Source: Adhaeribacter aerolatus
Lineage (GTDB): Bacteria > Bacteroidota > Bacteroidia > Cytophagales > Hymenobacteraceae
DNA: 64,000 nt
Assembly (NCBI RefSeq): GCF_007991635.1
Contig: NZ_BJYS01000012.1
Coordinates: 1-64,000, forward strand
Reading direction: 5' to 3'
The notes beneath the pieces were generated by a model that was not told where the DNA came from, did no database searches, and saw only the letters and a list, made by a program, of their open reading frames with translations. Position numbers and translations under genes: made by a program. Below are positions 56,335-64,000 of the stretch, one piece after another; the first letter of the stretch is position 1, and each line of letters begins with the position of its first letter.

Positions 56335-57330
56335 GTGAACACTTTTACCTTCCAAAGTCCAATATTACTAAATCTACTTCTAGTAATACCATGTATAGTC
56401 CTATGGTATTTAAAAAGAGGTCCACAGGTTCGGTCCGCCAAAATCCTCTTTCCAACCTTAAAACCTGCTATAATTGGAAACAGCTCCCACTCTCCCTTTT
56501 TTATATTTTTTTTGTTAAGGTTATTAACCTTATTCTTAATAATTGTTGCCCTAGCCAGGCCTGTCCGGCTAAAACCCGTGGTAGAAAACATACCTGAAAA
56601 ACAAGTAGCCATAGTTTTAGCGATTGATGTATCAAAAAGCATGTTGGCAGAAGATTTAAAACCAAATCGCTTATTAGCTCTCAAAGCAATTGCTTCAAAC
56701 TTTATAGATAAGCGTCCGAAAGACTTAATAGGTTTAACAATTTACGCGGGTGACAGTTTTACTCAATGTCCCCTCACTAACGACCATTCGCTTTTAAAGT
56801 CACTTCTTTATGATGCCTCCTCCGAATGGCTTGCTGATGGTACTGCAATAGGAATGGGGTTAGCTTCAGCTGTTAACCGCCTGAAAGAGAGCGGAACAGA
56901 AGGCAAAGTAATTGTTCTCATGACAGACGGTGAAAATAATGCTGGCACAATTGATCCCTTCAAAGCTGCCGAGCTGGCCCAAAAGTATAAAATAAAATTG
57001 TATACAATTGGAATAGGAACAGAAGGTATGGCTCCTTTTCCAATTTACGATAATCATGGACAAAAAGAATATTATAATGTACCTGTATCAATTGATGAAC
57101 CATTGTTAAAAAGCATTGCACAAAGAACAAATGGCAATTACTTCAGAGCTAAAAGCAACAAGGACTTAGAGGCCATATACCAGAAAATTGATATCCTGCA
57201 GTCATCGAAGCCACAAGTAAAAAGCTATCTTTCTTTGGAAGATTGGCATTTGCCTTTTACAGTTGCGGCATTTGGCTTGCTACTAACCGAAATTGTTCTA
57301 AAATATACATTATTGAGGAGTTTTACCTAA
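56335..57330 (+). CDS. batA: BatA-type von Willebrand A membrane protein
   Basis: A 331-residue protein starting at GTG 56335 (the ATG two bases earlier is followed at once by a stop). Two N-terminal membrane helices (about 10-25 and 55-75), a vWA domain with MIDAS DVSKSMLAEDLKPNRL (about 101), later TDGENNAG, and a C-terminal membrane helix (about 305-325). The vWA domain lies in the periplasm or cytoplasm depending on topology; metal-dependent binding of a partner is expected. It is 7 bp downstream of the preceding gene. Confidence 0.9.
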   Translation: MNTFTFQSPILLNLLLVIPCIVLWYLKRGPQVRSAKILFPTLKPAIIGNSSHSPFFIFFLLRLLTLFLIIVALARPVRLKPVVENIPEKQVAIVLAIDVSKSMLAEDLKPNRLLALKAIASNFIDKRPKDLIGLTIYAGDSFTQCPLTNDHSLLKSLLYDASSEWLADGTAIGMGLASAVNRLKESGTEGKVIVLMTDGENNAGTIDPFKAAELAQKYKIKLYTIGIGTEGMAPFPIYDNHGQKEYYNVPVSIDEPLLKSIAQRTNGNYFRAKSNKDLEAIYQKIDILQSSKPQVKSYLSLEDWHLPFTVAAFGLLLTEIVLKYTLLRSFT

Positions 57331-57337
57331 AAAGTTG

Positions 57338-58348
57338 ATGATACTTGAAAACCCATGGCTCCTGTTTGGGATGCTGCTTATTCCGGCAATTTATACTCTC
57401 TACGCATATCATTTGGTTTGGAGAAAAAGAATAATGAAAAAATTTGGTGAACCCAATATGGTAAACAATCTCCTAATTGGTTACTCCACTAAAAGGCAAT
57501 TAACAAAACTTCATTTGAAATTAGCGGCGATTGCTTTTCTTTTACTTGCGCTTGCTGGGCCTAAGATCATAGCGTCACAACTAAGAACTGAAACTGTAGG
57601 AGCTAATGTCATTTTTGTATTAGATGTTTCCTTAAGTATGCTCGCGGAGGATATTCCACCCAATAGGTTGGAGAAAGCAAAGTACATTGTTTCCAAAGCT
57701 GTAAATGAACTAACTAAAAGCCAAATAGCCATAGTGGTATATTCTGGTATAGCCTATCCACTGGTTCCCTTTACTTCGGATCATGAAAGCATAAAAAATG
57801 CTTTACACGGTGTTAATACCAATATGTTACCTATACCTGGCTCCTCTTTAAAAGAAGCCATTGAAATGGCTATCCGTTTTAAAGCTAAAAAAAATTTTGG
57901 GAGCAACTATATTTTCCTATTGTCCGATGGTGAAGATCATTTAACTATTCCGAATGCTATTTTGGACAGTACAGTAAACAAGGGTTTCAAAATATTCACA
58001 CTTGGTCTAGGTACACTTTCAGGAAGCCCTATCCCTGTACGTCAGGCAAATGGCAGGTCTGTTTTGAAAAAAGATCAGGATGGAAAAATAGTTTACACTT
58101 CATTAAAAGATCAATCATTAAAACTATTAGCAAGTAAAACCGGGGGGCAATATAAGTCCATACTTCACACCATAGATGGGGTAAATTTTATAACTACTGC
58201 AGTTAAGGAGATTGAAAGTACTTATGCTGCATCAAACACATTCCGGCATTACCAATCACTATTCCAATGGCTTTTGGGTTTAGCATTGGTTTTACTTCTT
58301 ATAGAAATTATAATAAGTGAAGGGAAATATAAATTACACCAATCATAA
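57338..58348 (+). CDS. batB: BatB-type von Willebrand A membrane protein
   Basis: A 336-residue paralogue of BatA. The start is taken as the ATG at 57338, just after a TTG in frame. Membrane helices near 6-22 and 58-75; the MIDAS is DVSLSMLAEDIPPNRL (about 97), and LSDGEDHLT lies further on. A C-terminal helix covers about 308-328. BatA and BatB are thought to form the vWA core of the Bat complex. Its TAA stop overlaps the ATG of batC by one base. Confidence 0.9.
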   Translation: MILENPWLLFGMLLIPAIYTLYAYHLVWRKRIMKKFGEPNMVNNLLIGYSTKRQLTKLHLKLAAIAFLLLALAGPKIIASQLRTETVGANVIFVLDVSLSMLAEDIPPNRLEKAKYIVSKAVNELTKSQIAIVVYSGIAYPLVPFTSDHESIKNALHGVNTNMLPIPGSSLKEAIEMAIRFKAKKNFGSNYIFLLSDGEDHLTIPNAILDSTVNKGFKIFTLGLGTLSGSPIPVRQANGRSVLKKDQDGKIVYTSLKDQSLKLLASKTGGQYKSILHTIDGVNFITTAVKEIESTYAASNTFRHYQSLFQWLLGLALVLLLIEIIISEGKYKLHQS

Positions 58349-59040
58349 TGATAAAATTTCTAATATTCTTTCTAATTATTAACCTTTTTCAACTACCCAC
58401 TACCAATACTGCCAGGGGTCTGGCTAGAAAAGCGCTGCGGCAAGATAAAGATGGACTACTTGATGATGCTGAAGTTAACTATAAGAGAGCGCTGATAAAG
58501 CAACCAACTCTCTATCAGGCCAGATTTAATCTGGCTAACACATTGTATCGCCAAGAGCGGTTTGCAGAAGCATTAAACCAATATCATCGACTCTCCAATC
58601 CTCCTGAAATACCAATCATGCTAAAAGCAAGAACTTTTTACAATATGGGTACCATATATTTAAAAATTGGCAGACTCCCGGAAAGTAAATTTGCATTAAA
58701 AAAGGCTCTAAAATTAAACCCATTCGATAATGCAGCCAGATACAACCTAGCGTATGTAATAAAGTTGTTATCAGAGAAGAACCAGGGAAATCATCCGAAA
58801 GAGAAGGGAACGGCTGGTAAAACTTCGGGTAACCCGGAAGAAGAACTTACTAAAAGCAGTGAAGCCAGAAATGAAGAGAGCACCAAATTAAACCAGGCGC
58901 AACAAGAACAACAGAACCAACAACAAGAAAACATTGAACAAATGCTAAAAGCGCTTGATGCTAATGAGCGGAGTATTCATGATAAAATGAAGCGCAAATA
59001 CAGCACCATGAGTAAAGCAAAAGTAATTAAAGACTGGTAG
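58348..59040 (+). CDS. batC: BatC-type TPR protein
   Basis: A 230-residue exported or anchored protein (signal-like segment 1-20). It has about three tetratricopeptide repeats (about 28-140; TFYNMGTIYLKIGRLPESKF, ALKLNPFDNAARYNLAYVI). After that comes a Glu/Gln/Asn-rich low-complexity stretch (about 150-205) and a basic end. It bridges batB and batD in the operon, 3 bp before batD, and probably binds partner proteins in the periplasm. Confidence 0.87.
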   Translation: MIKFLIFFLIINLFQLPTTNTARGLARKALRQDKDGLLDDAEVNYKRALIKQPTLYQARFNLANTLYRQERFAEALNQYHRLSNPPEIPIMLKARTFYNMGTIYLKIGRLPESKFALKKALKLNPFDNAARYNLAYVIKLLSEKNQGNHPKEKGTAGKTSGNPEEELTKSSEARNEESTKLNQAQQEQQNQQQENIEQMLKALDANERSIHDKMKRKYSTMSKAKVIKDW

Positions 59041-59043
59041 AAA

Positions 59044-60480
59044 ATGAAAATAAGAAATATTGCTCTATTTTCTGGATTTCTCTTACTGCTACAACCATTT
59101 AAGCAATACGCAGGTGTAAATATTGTTAAAGTTAGGGAAGTACAACAGGAGCTTTATAGAGGTAATGATGCATTTTTACTTTGTGTTCCGGCAAAGAAAC
59201 AGGTTTTCGCAGGAGAACCCTTTACGGTTAATTACAAGCTTTTATTAAGTACATCTGTAAAGGATGCTAAAGTCGTTTCTGCCCCATTATTTAGAGGTCT
59301 TAGTGCAGAAGAAATAAATAGACCACTCAACTTTAAACAAGAGCAATTCAGAGGAAGGAATTATAGGGTAAAATTTTTAAAGCAAGTAGTTCTCACAACT
59401 GATAAGCCAGGTAAGCTTATACTTGAGCCATTGACTGTGCTTCTTAACATGGAACTTCCACCCGACCCTGATGATTTTTTTCCAGTGGAGAAGTACCAAG
59501 AATACACTTTATTCTCAGAGCCTGTACAGGTAAATGTCCTACCATTGCCAAATTTAAAGCAAAGTATAGCTAAAGCTATAGGGAAGTTCAACATTAACAC
59601 TTCGGTAGAAAAAAGCCAGGTTGCTTTGGGAAACTCTATTAATTACCAAATAAATATTGCCGGAAGAGGAAACGCCTCTAATATTACTCCACCTGATCTT
59701 GACTTACCTACACAATTAGAAGTTTATCAACCAACCATAACGTTCGACAGAAAATTAACTCCAAAGGGCCCTGCCACAAACCATCTGTTTAAATACAAAC
59801 TCGTACCAAATGACACTGGCAATTTTGTCATTCCTTCTTTACAGTTTACGTATTTTGATAGTGAAGAAGGAAAGTATGTGACGCTTTCTTCTGCTAAACA
59901 TGAAATAAAAGTAAAAGGAAGTAAAAACTCTTTTTCACAAGCCAAAACAACCCTAACTAATAGTATTTACCAGAATACCAAAAATAATACCAGTTTAATA
60001 ATAGAAGGAACAACTCTTTATAAGAGAAAAATCAAATTCTTTGGTTCCTTCTCTTTTTTCATTATAATTTTAATTTCTTTTATTTTCTACGGAACCGCAT
60101 ATGCATATTCAAAATATGTGCAAAGAATAGCAGCTAATCCTCTTCTACAACGAAAAAGAGAAGCCATAAAATTGGCTGGTTATGGATTAAAAAGTATTAA
60201 AAATGACAATAGTGATGTAGCTTATACTCAGCTAAGCATCCTCATCCTGACTTACCTATCTGCTCGGTTAGAAATGGAAAAAGTAATATCAACAACTAAG
60301 GAAGCAAAAACAATGCTGCTGCAACGCAACATTGCCTTACCGGTTGTCAATCAACTTCAAGAAGTACTTTCACGTTGCTACGAAGCTTCATATGCGCAGG
60401 AAGCTAGAAAAGACGACATTAAGCAACTCTGCCACAAAACAGAATTTATTTTAGAATCAATTGAAAAAGTGACTACATGA
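59044..60480 (+). CDS. batD: BatD family protein
   Basis: A 478-residue protein: signal peptide about 1-22, several Ig-like beta domains with the BatD pattern (FAGEPFTVNYKLLLSTSVKD, VALGNSINYQINIAGRGNAS, about 50-300), one membrane helix at about 340-360 (SFFIIILISFIFYGTAYAY) and a cytoplasmic helical tail (about 370-475). It is somewhat shorter than many BatD proteins (often about 580). It overlaps batE by 4 bp (ATGA). Confidence 0.87.
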   Translation: MKIRNIALFSGFLLLLQPFKQYAGVNIVKVREVQQELYRGNDAFLLCVPAKKQVFAGEPFTVNYKLLLSTSVKDAKVVSAPLFRGLSAEEINRPLNFKQEQFRGRNYRVKFLKQVVLTTDKPGKLILEPLTVLLNMELPPDPDDFFPVEKYQEYTLFSEPVQVNVLPLPNLKQSIAKAIGKFNINTSVEKSQVALGNSINYQINIAGRGNASNITPPDLDLPTQLEVYQPTITFDRKLTPKGPATNHLFKYKLVPNDTGNFVIPSLQFTYFDSEEGKYVTLSSAKHEIKVKGSKNSFSQAKTTLTNSIYQNTKNNTSLIIEGTTLYKRKIKFFGSFSFFIIILISFIFYGTAYAYSKYVQRIAANPLLQRKREAIKLAGYGLKSIKNDNSDVAYTQLSILILTYLSARLEMEKVISTTKEAKTMLLQRNIALPVVNQLQEVLSRCYEASYAQEARKDDIKQLCHKTEFILESIEKVTT

Positions 60481-61244
60481 GCCTGCATAATAAAAAAACT
60501 TACTTCTTTGTATTGATAGTAGCTTCCTTTATACCCTTTGCACATGCCCAAGGACAAGAATCCTTATATAATAAGGGAGTTGAGGAGCTAAAAAGAGGAA
60601 GCACTAAAAAGGCTATTAGTATTTTTGAAGAAATCCATGCCCAAGGTTATGAATCTGCAGAACTCTATAACAATCTTGGCACATCTTACATGCAAGAGAA
60701 TAAAATCGGCTTAGCAGTTTTAAACTATGAAACAGCTATTATTCTTAAGACTAATAATCCACAAATTCTAGAAAATTCCACAGCTGTAAAAAATAAAGTC
60801 AAGAAAAGCTCTCAAAATATGCAAGATGATGTTATAACTTTTTTTTTAAAATCACTTTTATTTACTTTTACAATCGATGAATTTGCAATTGTGGGAATAA
60901 ATTTATTAGTGTTTGGTCTATGCTTGATGACTCTTTATTTACGAATTAAGAACTTTCGGATAAAACAAGTTGGTTTTGGATTTTTATTTATATCCATTTT
61001 TGCTCTCACAGCGGCTTGCCTTCAATACTATTTTCGTATTAACATAAACAGAGCAGTGGTAATTGCACCAAAACTAATTGTAAAAAATGCACCAAGTTTC
61101 AATGCAAAAACTATTCTTACCTTAAATGAAGGAGAAACTGTCAAATTACAAGACAATTTTGATGGATGGTACAAGGTAAGTTGGGCAAAAAATAAGAATG
61201 GATGGGTAAAAGAGAGCTCCTTAAAAAAGATAATATTGCTCTAA
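60477..61244 (+). CDS. batE: BatE-type TPR/SH3 protein
   Basis: A 255-residue protein with a signal peptide (1-24), two to three TPR units (about 28-110; ELYNNLGTSYMQENKIGLAV), two membrane helices (about 133-155 and 162-185) and a C-terminal bacterial SH3 domain (about 190-250; VKNAPSFNAKTILTLNEGET, FDGWYKVSW, GWVKESS). This is the usual BatE layout. It is the last gene of the operon. The SH3 domain suggests binding to peptidoglycan or a periplasmic partner. Confidence 0.9.
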   Translation: MSLHNKKTYFFVLIVASFIPFAHAQGQESLYNKGVEELKRGSTKKAISIFEEIHAQGYESAELYNNLGTSYMQENKIGLAVLNYETAIILKTNNPQILENSTAVKNKVKKSSQNMQDDVITFFLKSLLFTFTIDEFAIVGINLLVFGLCLMTLYLRIKNFRIKQVGFGFLFISIFALTAACLQYYFRININRAVVIAPKLIVKNAPSFNAKTILTLNEGETVKLQDNFDGWYKVSWAKNKNGWVKESSLKKIILL

Positions 61245-61386
61245 GTTTTAAATATTCTAATAAATCTTGTAAGTGAAGGAATAAAATAATATCTAGTACT
61301 ATTTTAACAAATACTAACCAAAAATGGTGCAAGTTTCATTGAGCTAAAACATTTTAAAAGGCTGTACTTCTGGACCAAATTAAAAA

Positions 61387-62472
61387 TCACCAATCTTTTC
61401 GCTTACCCATAGCTAGTCCAATACCCACTCTTAAACCAGCATAATAAGTTCCATACTCAGTACCTTCCGTATACAGCCATTGAAAATAAGGGGAAACATC
61501 TAGTACCAGTTTTGTTATTTTTACTTCGGCACCTAAACTTAAAGCCGCGCTAGGCTGAAAAGTATAATCTGAAGTATGTAACTGCCAATTTTTGTTCTTT
61601 AATTCGTTTTCAAATGTTTTGATTGATGTTTTTTGCGCTGCAACTCCACCTTCCAATGTTAGGTAAACTACTCGGTTATAATAATGTTTGATTCCTAACA
61701 TTAATGGCATTGTCCTGAATGTACTAACTGTGGATTGTGTTGGGTTGACACTGTCTTTTCTGCTCCACTGCATATATCCAGAACTCAGTTTTAATCCCAT
61801 CCGATTTGAAACGTTATATTGAAATTGTAGCAAACCACCATAACCTTCATCATAATTACTAATCGTTTCCTCCTCCAATGCCCCGGTAAGCATTTTAGAT
61901 TTTTCAGCTGCTAAACTTAAGATAGCTCGGGGACGATACTTATTCTTCTTCTCTTTAACTTTATGCTTAACTAGTAGCGGCTGCACTGAGTCTGTCTTAG
62001 CAATAATCAGTTGCGGTTTTTTTTCTTCTTTTTCTACTTGTTTACTTAATTGCTCTCCTACCTTTTGGTTGGCTTTAACTATTGATTGCCTTTTACTCCT
62101 GGTTGGCTTTTTAATTTTATTACTAACTACCTTTTTATTTTCACTTGTAATTTCTTTCTGTTTAAGAACTACACTATCTTTATTTTCTTGCGTAATTTTA
62201 TCCACCTTTAGTTTTTCCACTTCTGAAGATGAGAATACTTCTACAACGCCGTTACCATAAACAATTTTAATTATGAGATCCCGATTCAAGCGGTTAACAG
62301 GTGCATTAATTTCTTCTAAAACCTGGTAGAGCACTAAACTATCGGTAACCTCAACTACTTTAACCTCTATTTTAGTCAAGTCCTTTTGATAAATAGTGTC
62401 AGGTCTTATTTCCTGTGCTAGGGCACTTATACTCAAAAGCAGGAAGATAATCAAATGAAAGAAGCGCTTCAT
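61387..62472 (-). CDS. Outer-membrane beta-barrel-like protein
   Basis: A 361-residue exported protein. Signal peptide about 1-20 (ending ALAQE), a short N-terminal domain (about 22-90), a Lys/Glu/Ser-rich linker (about 95-175) and a C-terminal ~180 residues with alternating strands typical of a small barrel (MGLKLSSGYMQWSRKD, VVYLTLEGGVAAQKTS, SAALSLGAEVKITKLVLDVS, GLRVGIGLAM). No family is recognised. It is convergent with the Bat operon and lies 39 bp downstream of the TPR gene on the minus strand, so those two are probably one operon. Confidence 0.7.
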   Translation of the reverse strand: MKRFFHLIIFLLLSISALAQEIRPDTIYQKDLTKIEVKVVEVTDSLVLYQVLEEINAPVNRLNRDLIIKIVYGNGVVEVFSSSEVEKLKVDKITQENKDSVVLKQKEITSENKKVVSNKIKKPTRSKRQSIVKANQKVGEQLSKQVEKEEKKPQLIIAKTDSVQPLLVKHKVKEKKNKYRPRAILSLAAEKSKMLTGALEEETISNYDEGYGGLLQFQYNVSNRMGLKLSSGYMQWSRKDSVNPTQSTVSTFRTMPLMLGIKHYYNRVVYLTLEGGVAAQKTSIKTFENELKNKNWQLHTSDYTFQPSAALSLGAEVKITKLVLDVSPYFQWLYTEGTEYGTYYAGLRVGIGLAMGKRKDW

Positions 62473-62511
62473 AATCGTTAATATTTACAATTAAAATACC
62501 TTAGAATACGA

Positions 62512-64000
62512 CTATTTAGAAGAAGAAACCGGAGGAATTAACCGGGCAGTTTCATCCGGCTCATAGAAGGCTCCGTATGTATTAACGGCAACATTCTTTT
62601 TATCTATACCCTTCAACAAAGACTTGAATCTTTTTTCATTAGCAATAGAGGTAAGTAATACAGGTGTATCTTCCCGAACTCTATCTCTACTTATACTCTT
62701 GCTTTTAAAGGCTCTTTCAAATTCAGGGATAGCTTTTTCTATGTTATTTTCCAGTGCATATAGGCATCCTAATCCATAGATTGCTTCGGCATTTCCGGAG
62801 TCTAACTCTAAAGCCTTTTCTAAATCAGTTTTTGCTCCAGTATAATCTTTTATTTTAAGTCTAATTATTCCCCTATCGGCATAAAAGTTACTATTAAGCT
62901 TATTTGGCTGTACTTTATTCTCATAATTACCAAAATATACAAGTGCTTCCTGGTGCCTATTTAGTTTAGTTAAACTCTTACCACTTAAATAAGTAGCATC
63001 ATGAAGGCTGGAGTCTAACTTGATGGCTTCCCGATAATCCATTATAGCTTCGGTATGTTTATTCGCCATTTGGTAGGTTTGAGCTCTTATAAAATAATCA
63101 ATTGAGCTTTTGTTACCATATTTAAGGTTTGATGAGAAATCATTAATAGCATTTTTATAATCACGAAGATTGTAGTAAACAACGCCCCTATTATAATAGG
63201 CATTACTGTTTCTTTTCTGGTAATCTATTGCCTCATCAAGGTTTTTCGTTGCAAGTTTGTAATTTTTTATTTTATACCTACATCTGCCCGCATTATTATA
63301 TAATTCCGCCATTTTATTTTTTTCATCAAATTGTATAACAGAAATATACGGGGCTTTATTTATACTGGGCGGGGCACTAGTGCCTGGTGTTGAGGATGTT
63401 GTGGTTGACGTAGATGTAGAAGAACTAGTACCATTAGAAATCTTTTTACCCGATTTTTTTACAAGCTTAATGGTATTCTCATTAGTGGCAATAGCTTCAG
63501 AATAATTACCAAGGGCTTGCTGAGATTTGCCTTTACCAATATAAGCATCAATCAGAAGGGAAGCATTAAAAGGAGCTCTCTTAACTGCTTCTTCAAACTT
63601 AATTTTATTAATTACTTCTTCAAACTCAACTAAAGCCTTCTGAAATTCACCTGAATGGTAATAAGCTTCTCCTCGTTTATAAAATGCTAAAAACAATTCC
63701 TTATTTATATTCAAGGCTTCTGTATAGCTAGTAACTGCACCAGCAAAGTCCTTTTGCTCAAATTGAGCCTCGCCTTTCATAAAAAAAGCATCAGAGTTAT
63801 CCGGACTGATGATTGATGCCTCCTCAAATTTCTTAGCAGCATTCGCGTAATTTTTGGTTTTGTATAAAGTTAACCCCTCTTGATAAGCGTTTTTACTTAA
63901 AAAGTCTATTGAATTTTTATGAATCTGATTTAAATTGTGGCTTTTTGCTTTTTTAAAATCATCAGCGGCGTTCGTAATTTTCTTGTAATAAGAATACTCA
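62512..64000 (-). CDS. TPR-repeat protein (5' end beyond the right edge)
   Basis: The frame runs open to the end of the window, so at least 495 codons are present and the start is missing. An ATG at 63780 is internal: upstream codons continue the same repeat pattern (QEGLTLYKTKNYANAAKKFE). Many TPR units are visible (for example AVTSYTEALNINKELFLAFY and ATKNLDEAIDYQKRNSNAYY). A Ser/Thr-rich low-complexity insert lies at about positions 63390-63440. The C-terminal part ends LIPPVSSSK. It probably serves as a protein-binding scaffold. It precedes the barrel-like gene by 39 bp. Confidence 0.85.
   Translation of the reverse strand, partial: EYSYYKKITNAADDFKKAKSHNLNQIHKNSIDFLSKNAYQEGLTLYKTKNYANAAKKFEEASIISPDNSDAFFMKGEAQFEQKDFAGAVTSYTEALNINKELFLAFYKRGEAYYHSGEFQKALVEFEEVINKIKFEEAVKRAPFNASLLIDAYIGKGKSQQALGNYSEAIATNENTIKLVKKSGKKISNGTSSSTSTSTTTSSTPGTSAPPSINKAPYISVIQFDEKNKMAELYNNAGRCRYKIKNYKLATKNLDEAIDYQKRNSNAYYNRGVVYYNLRDYKNAINDFSSNLKYGNKSSIDYFIRAQTYQMANKHTEAIMDYREAIKLDSSLHDATYLSGKSLTKLNRHQEALVYFGNYENKVQPNKLNSNFYADRGIIRLKIKDYTGAKTDLEKALELDSGNAEAIYGLGCLYALENNIEKAIPEFERAFKSKSISRDRVREDTPVLLTSIANEKRFKSLLKGIDKKNVAVNTYGAFYEPDETARLIPPVSSSK

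Noticed and set aside
51957-64000. attR-type repeat of the tRNA 3' end
   Set aside because: No second copy of the tRNA 3' sequence was found by eye in the window; it may lie beyond the edge.

Overview
The window looks like a piece of a Bacteroidota chromosome, most likely Cytophagales/Hymenobacteraceae (an Adhaeribacter- or Pontibacter-like genome). The reasons are two large secreted proteins with type IX secretion (T9SS) C-terminal sorting domains and SprB-like repeats, Bacteroidota-type promoters (TTTG about 18-21 bp upstream of TAnnTTTG), a Bat (aerotolerance-type) operon, and intergenic palindromic repeats of the kind common in this phylum. Genus assignment is inference; there is no rRNA gene here.

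Layout. 0-4.1 kb (minus strand): a Crp/Fnr regulator with a small conserved partner, a CopB-type copper P-type ATPase coupled to an AhpD-like carboxymuconolactone decarboxylase protein, and a decayed SDR/lipocalin-like pseudogene fusion. 4.7-7.4 kb: a P2A calcium-type ATPase. 7.8-15.6 kb: housekeeping genes, namely a DUF4905-like protein, a LysM/RlpA-like envelope protein, a TIGR02757 protein, MutS2 and DnaG. 15.6-17.0 kb: a gene-poor stretch with two very short ORFs and a strong terminator. 17.0-24.5 kb: a YetF-like membrane protein with a C-terminal zinc ribbon, an Mrp-NifU Fe-S pair, fumarylacetoacetase plus a flavin reductase, then an outer-membrane channel paired with a vanadium-haloperoxidase-like lipoprotein. 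25.5-30.0 kb: a cytochrome c/sugar dehydrogenase fusion and monomeric isocitrate dehydrogenase, separated by a 174-bp palindromic repeat. 30.3-32.4 kb: an AT-rich insert with a DUF262/DUF1524 (GmrSD-like) gene and a truncated GIY-YIG gene. 32.7-40.4 kb: two paralogous T9SS cargo proteins, each starting with seven propeller-like repeats. 41.1-51.8 kb: DUF92, a GH95 fucosidase, DUF2238, two OmpA-type lipoproteins, AccD, a cystathionine gamma-synthase-type enzyme and a VTT membrane protein.

At 51.88-51.96 kb lies tRNA-Arg(ACG). Immediately downstream the DNA becomes clearly more AT-rich, with a decayed IS3-family element, a stand-alone LuxR-type HTH gene, and a tightly coupled operon MoxR-DUF58-(BatD-like)-BatA-BatB-BatC-BatD-BatE (53.5-61.2 kb). 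Two convergent genes follow: an outer-membrane barrel-like protein and a TPR protein running off the right edge. The whole block may be a tRNA-anchored acquired segment. The Bat genes probably act as one envelope machine: a MoxR AAA+ ATPase acting on von Willebrand A proteins at the inner membrane, with periplasmic Ig-like and TPR/SH3 partners.

No CRISPR array, rRNA, riboswitch or replication origin was recognised. The strongest candidates for something unusual are the Bat-region island with its extra BatD-like protein and LuxR-type gene, the orphan DUF262 gene in its AT-rich insert, the paired seven-repeat T9SS proteins, and the possible short transcript at 16.3-16.7 kb.
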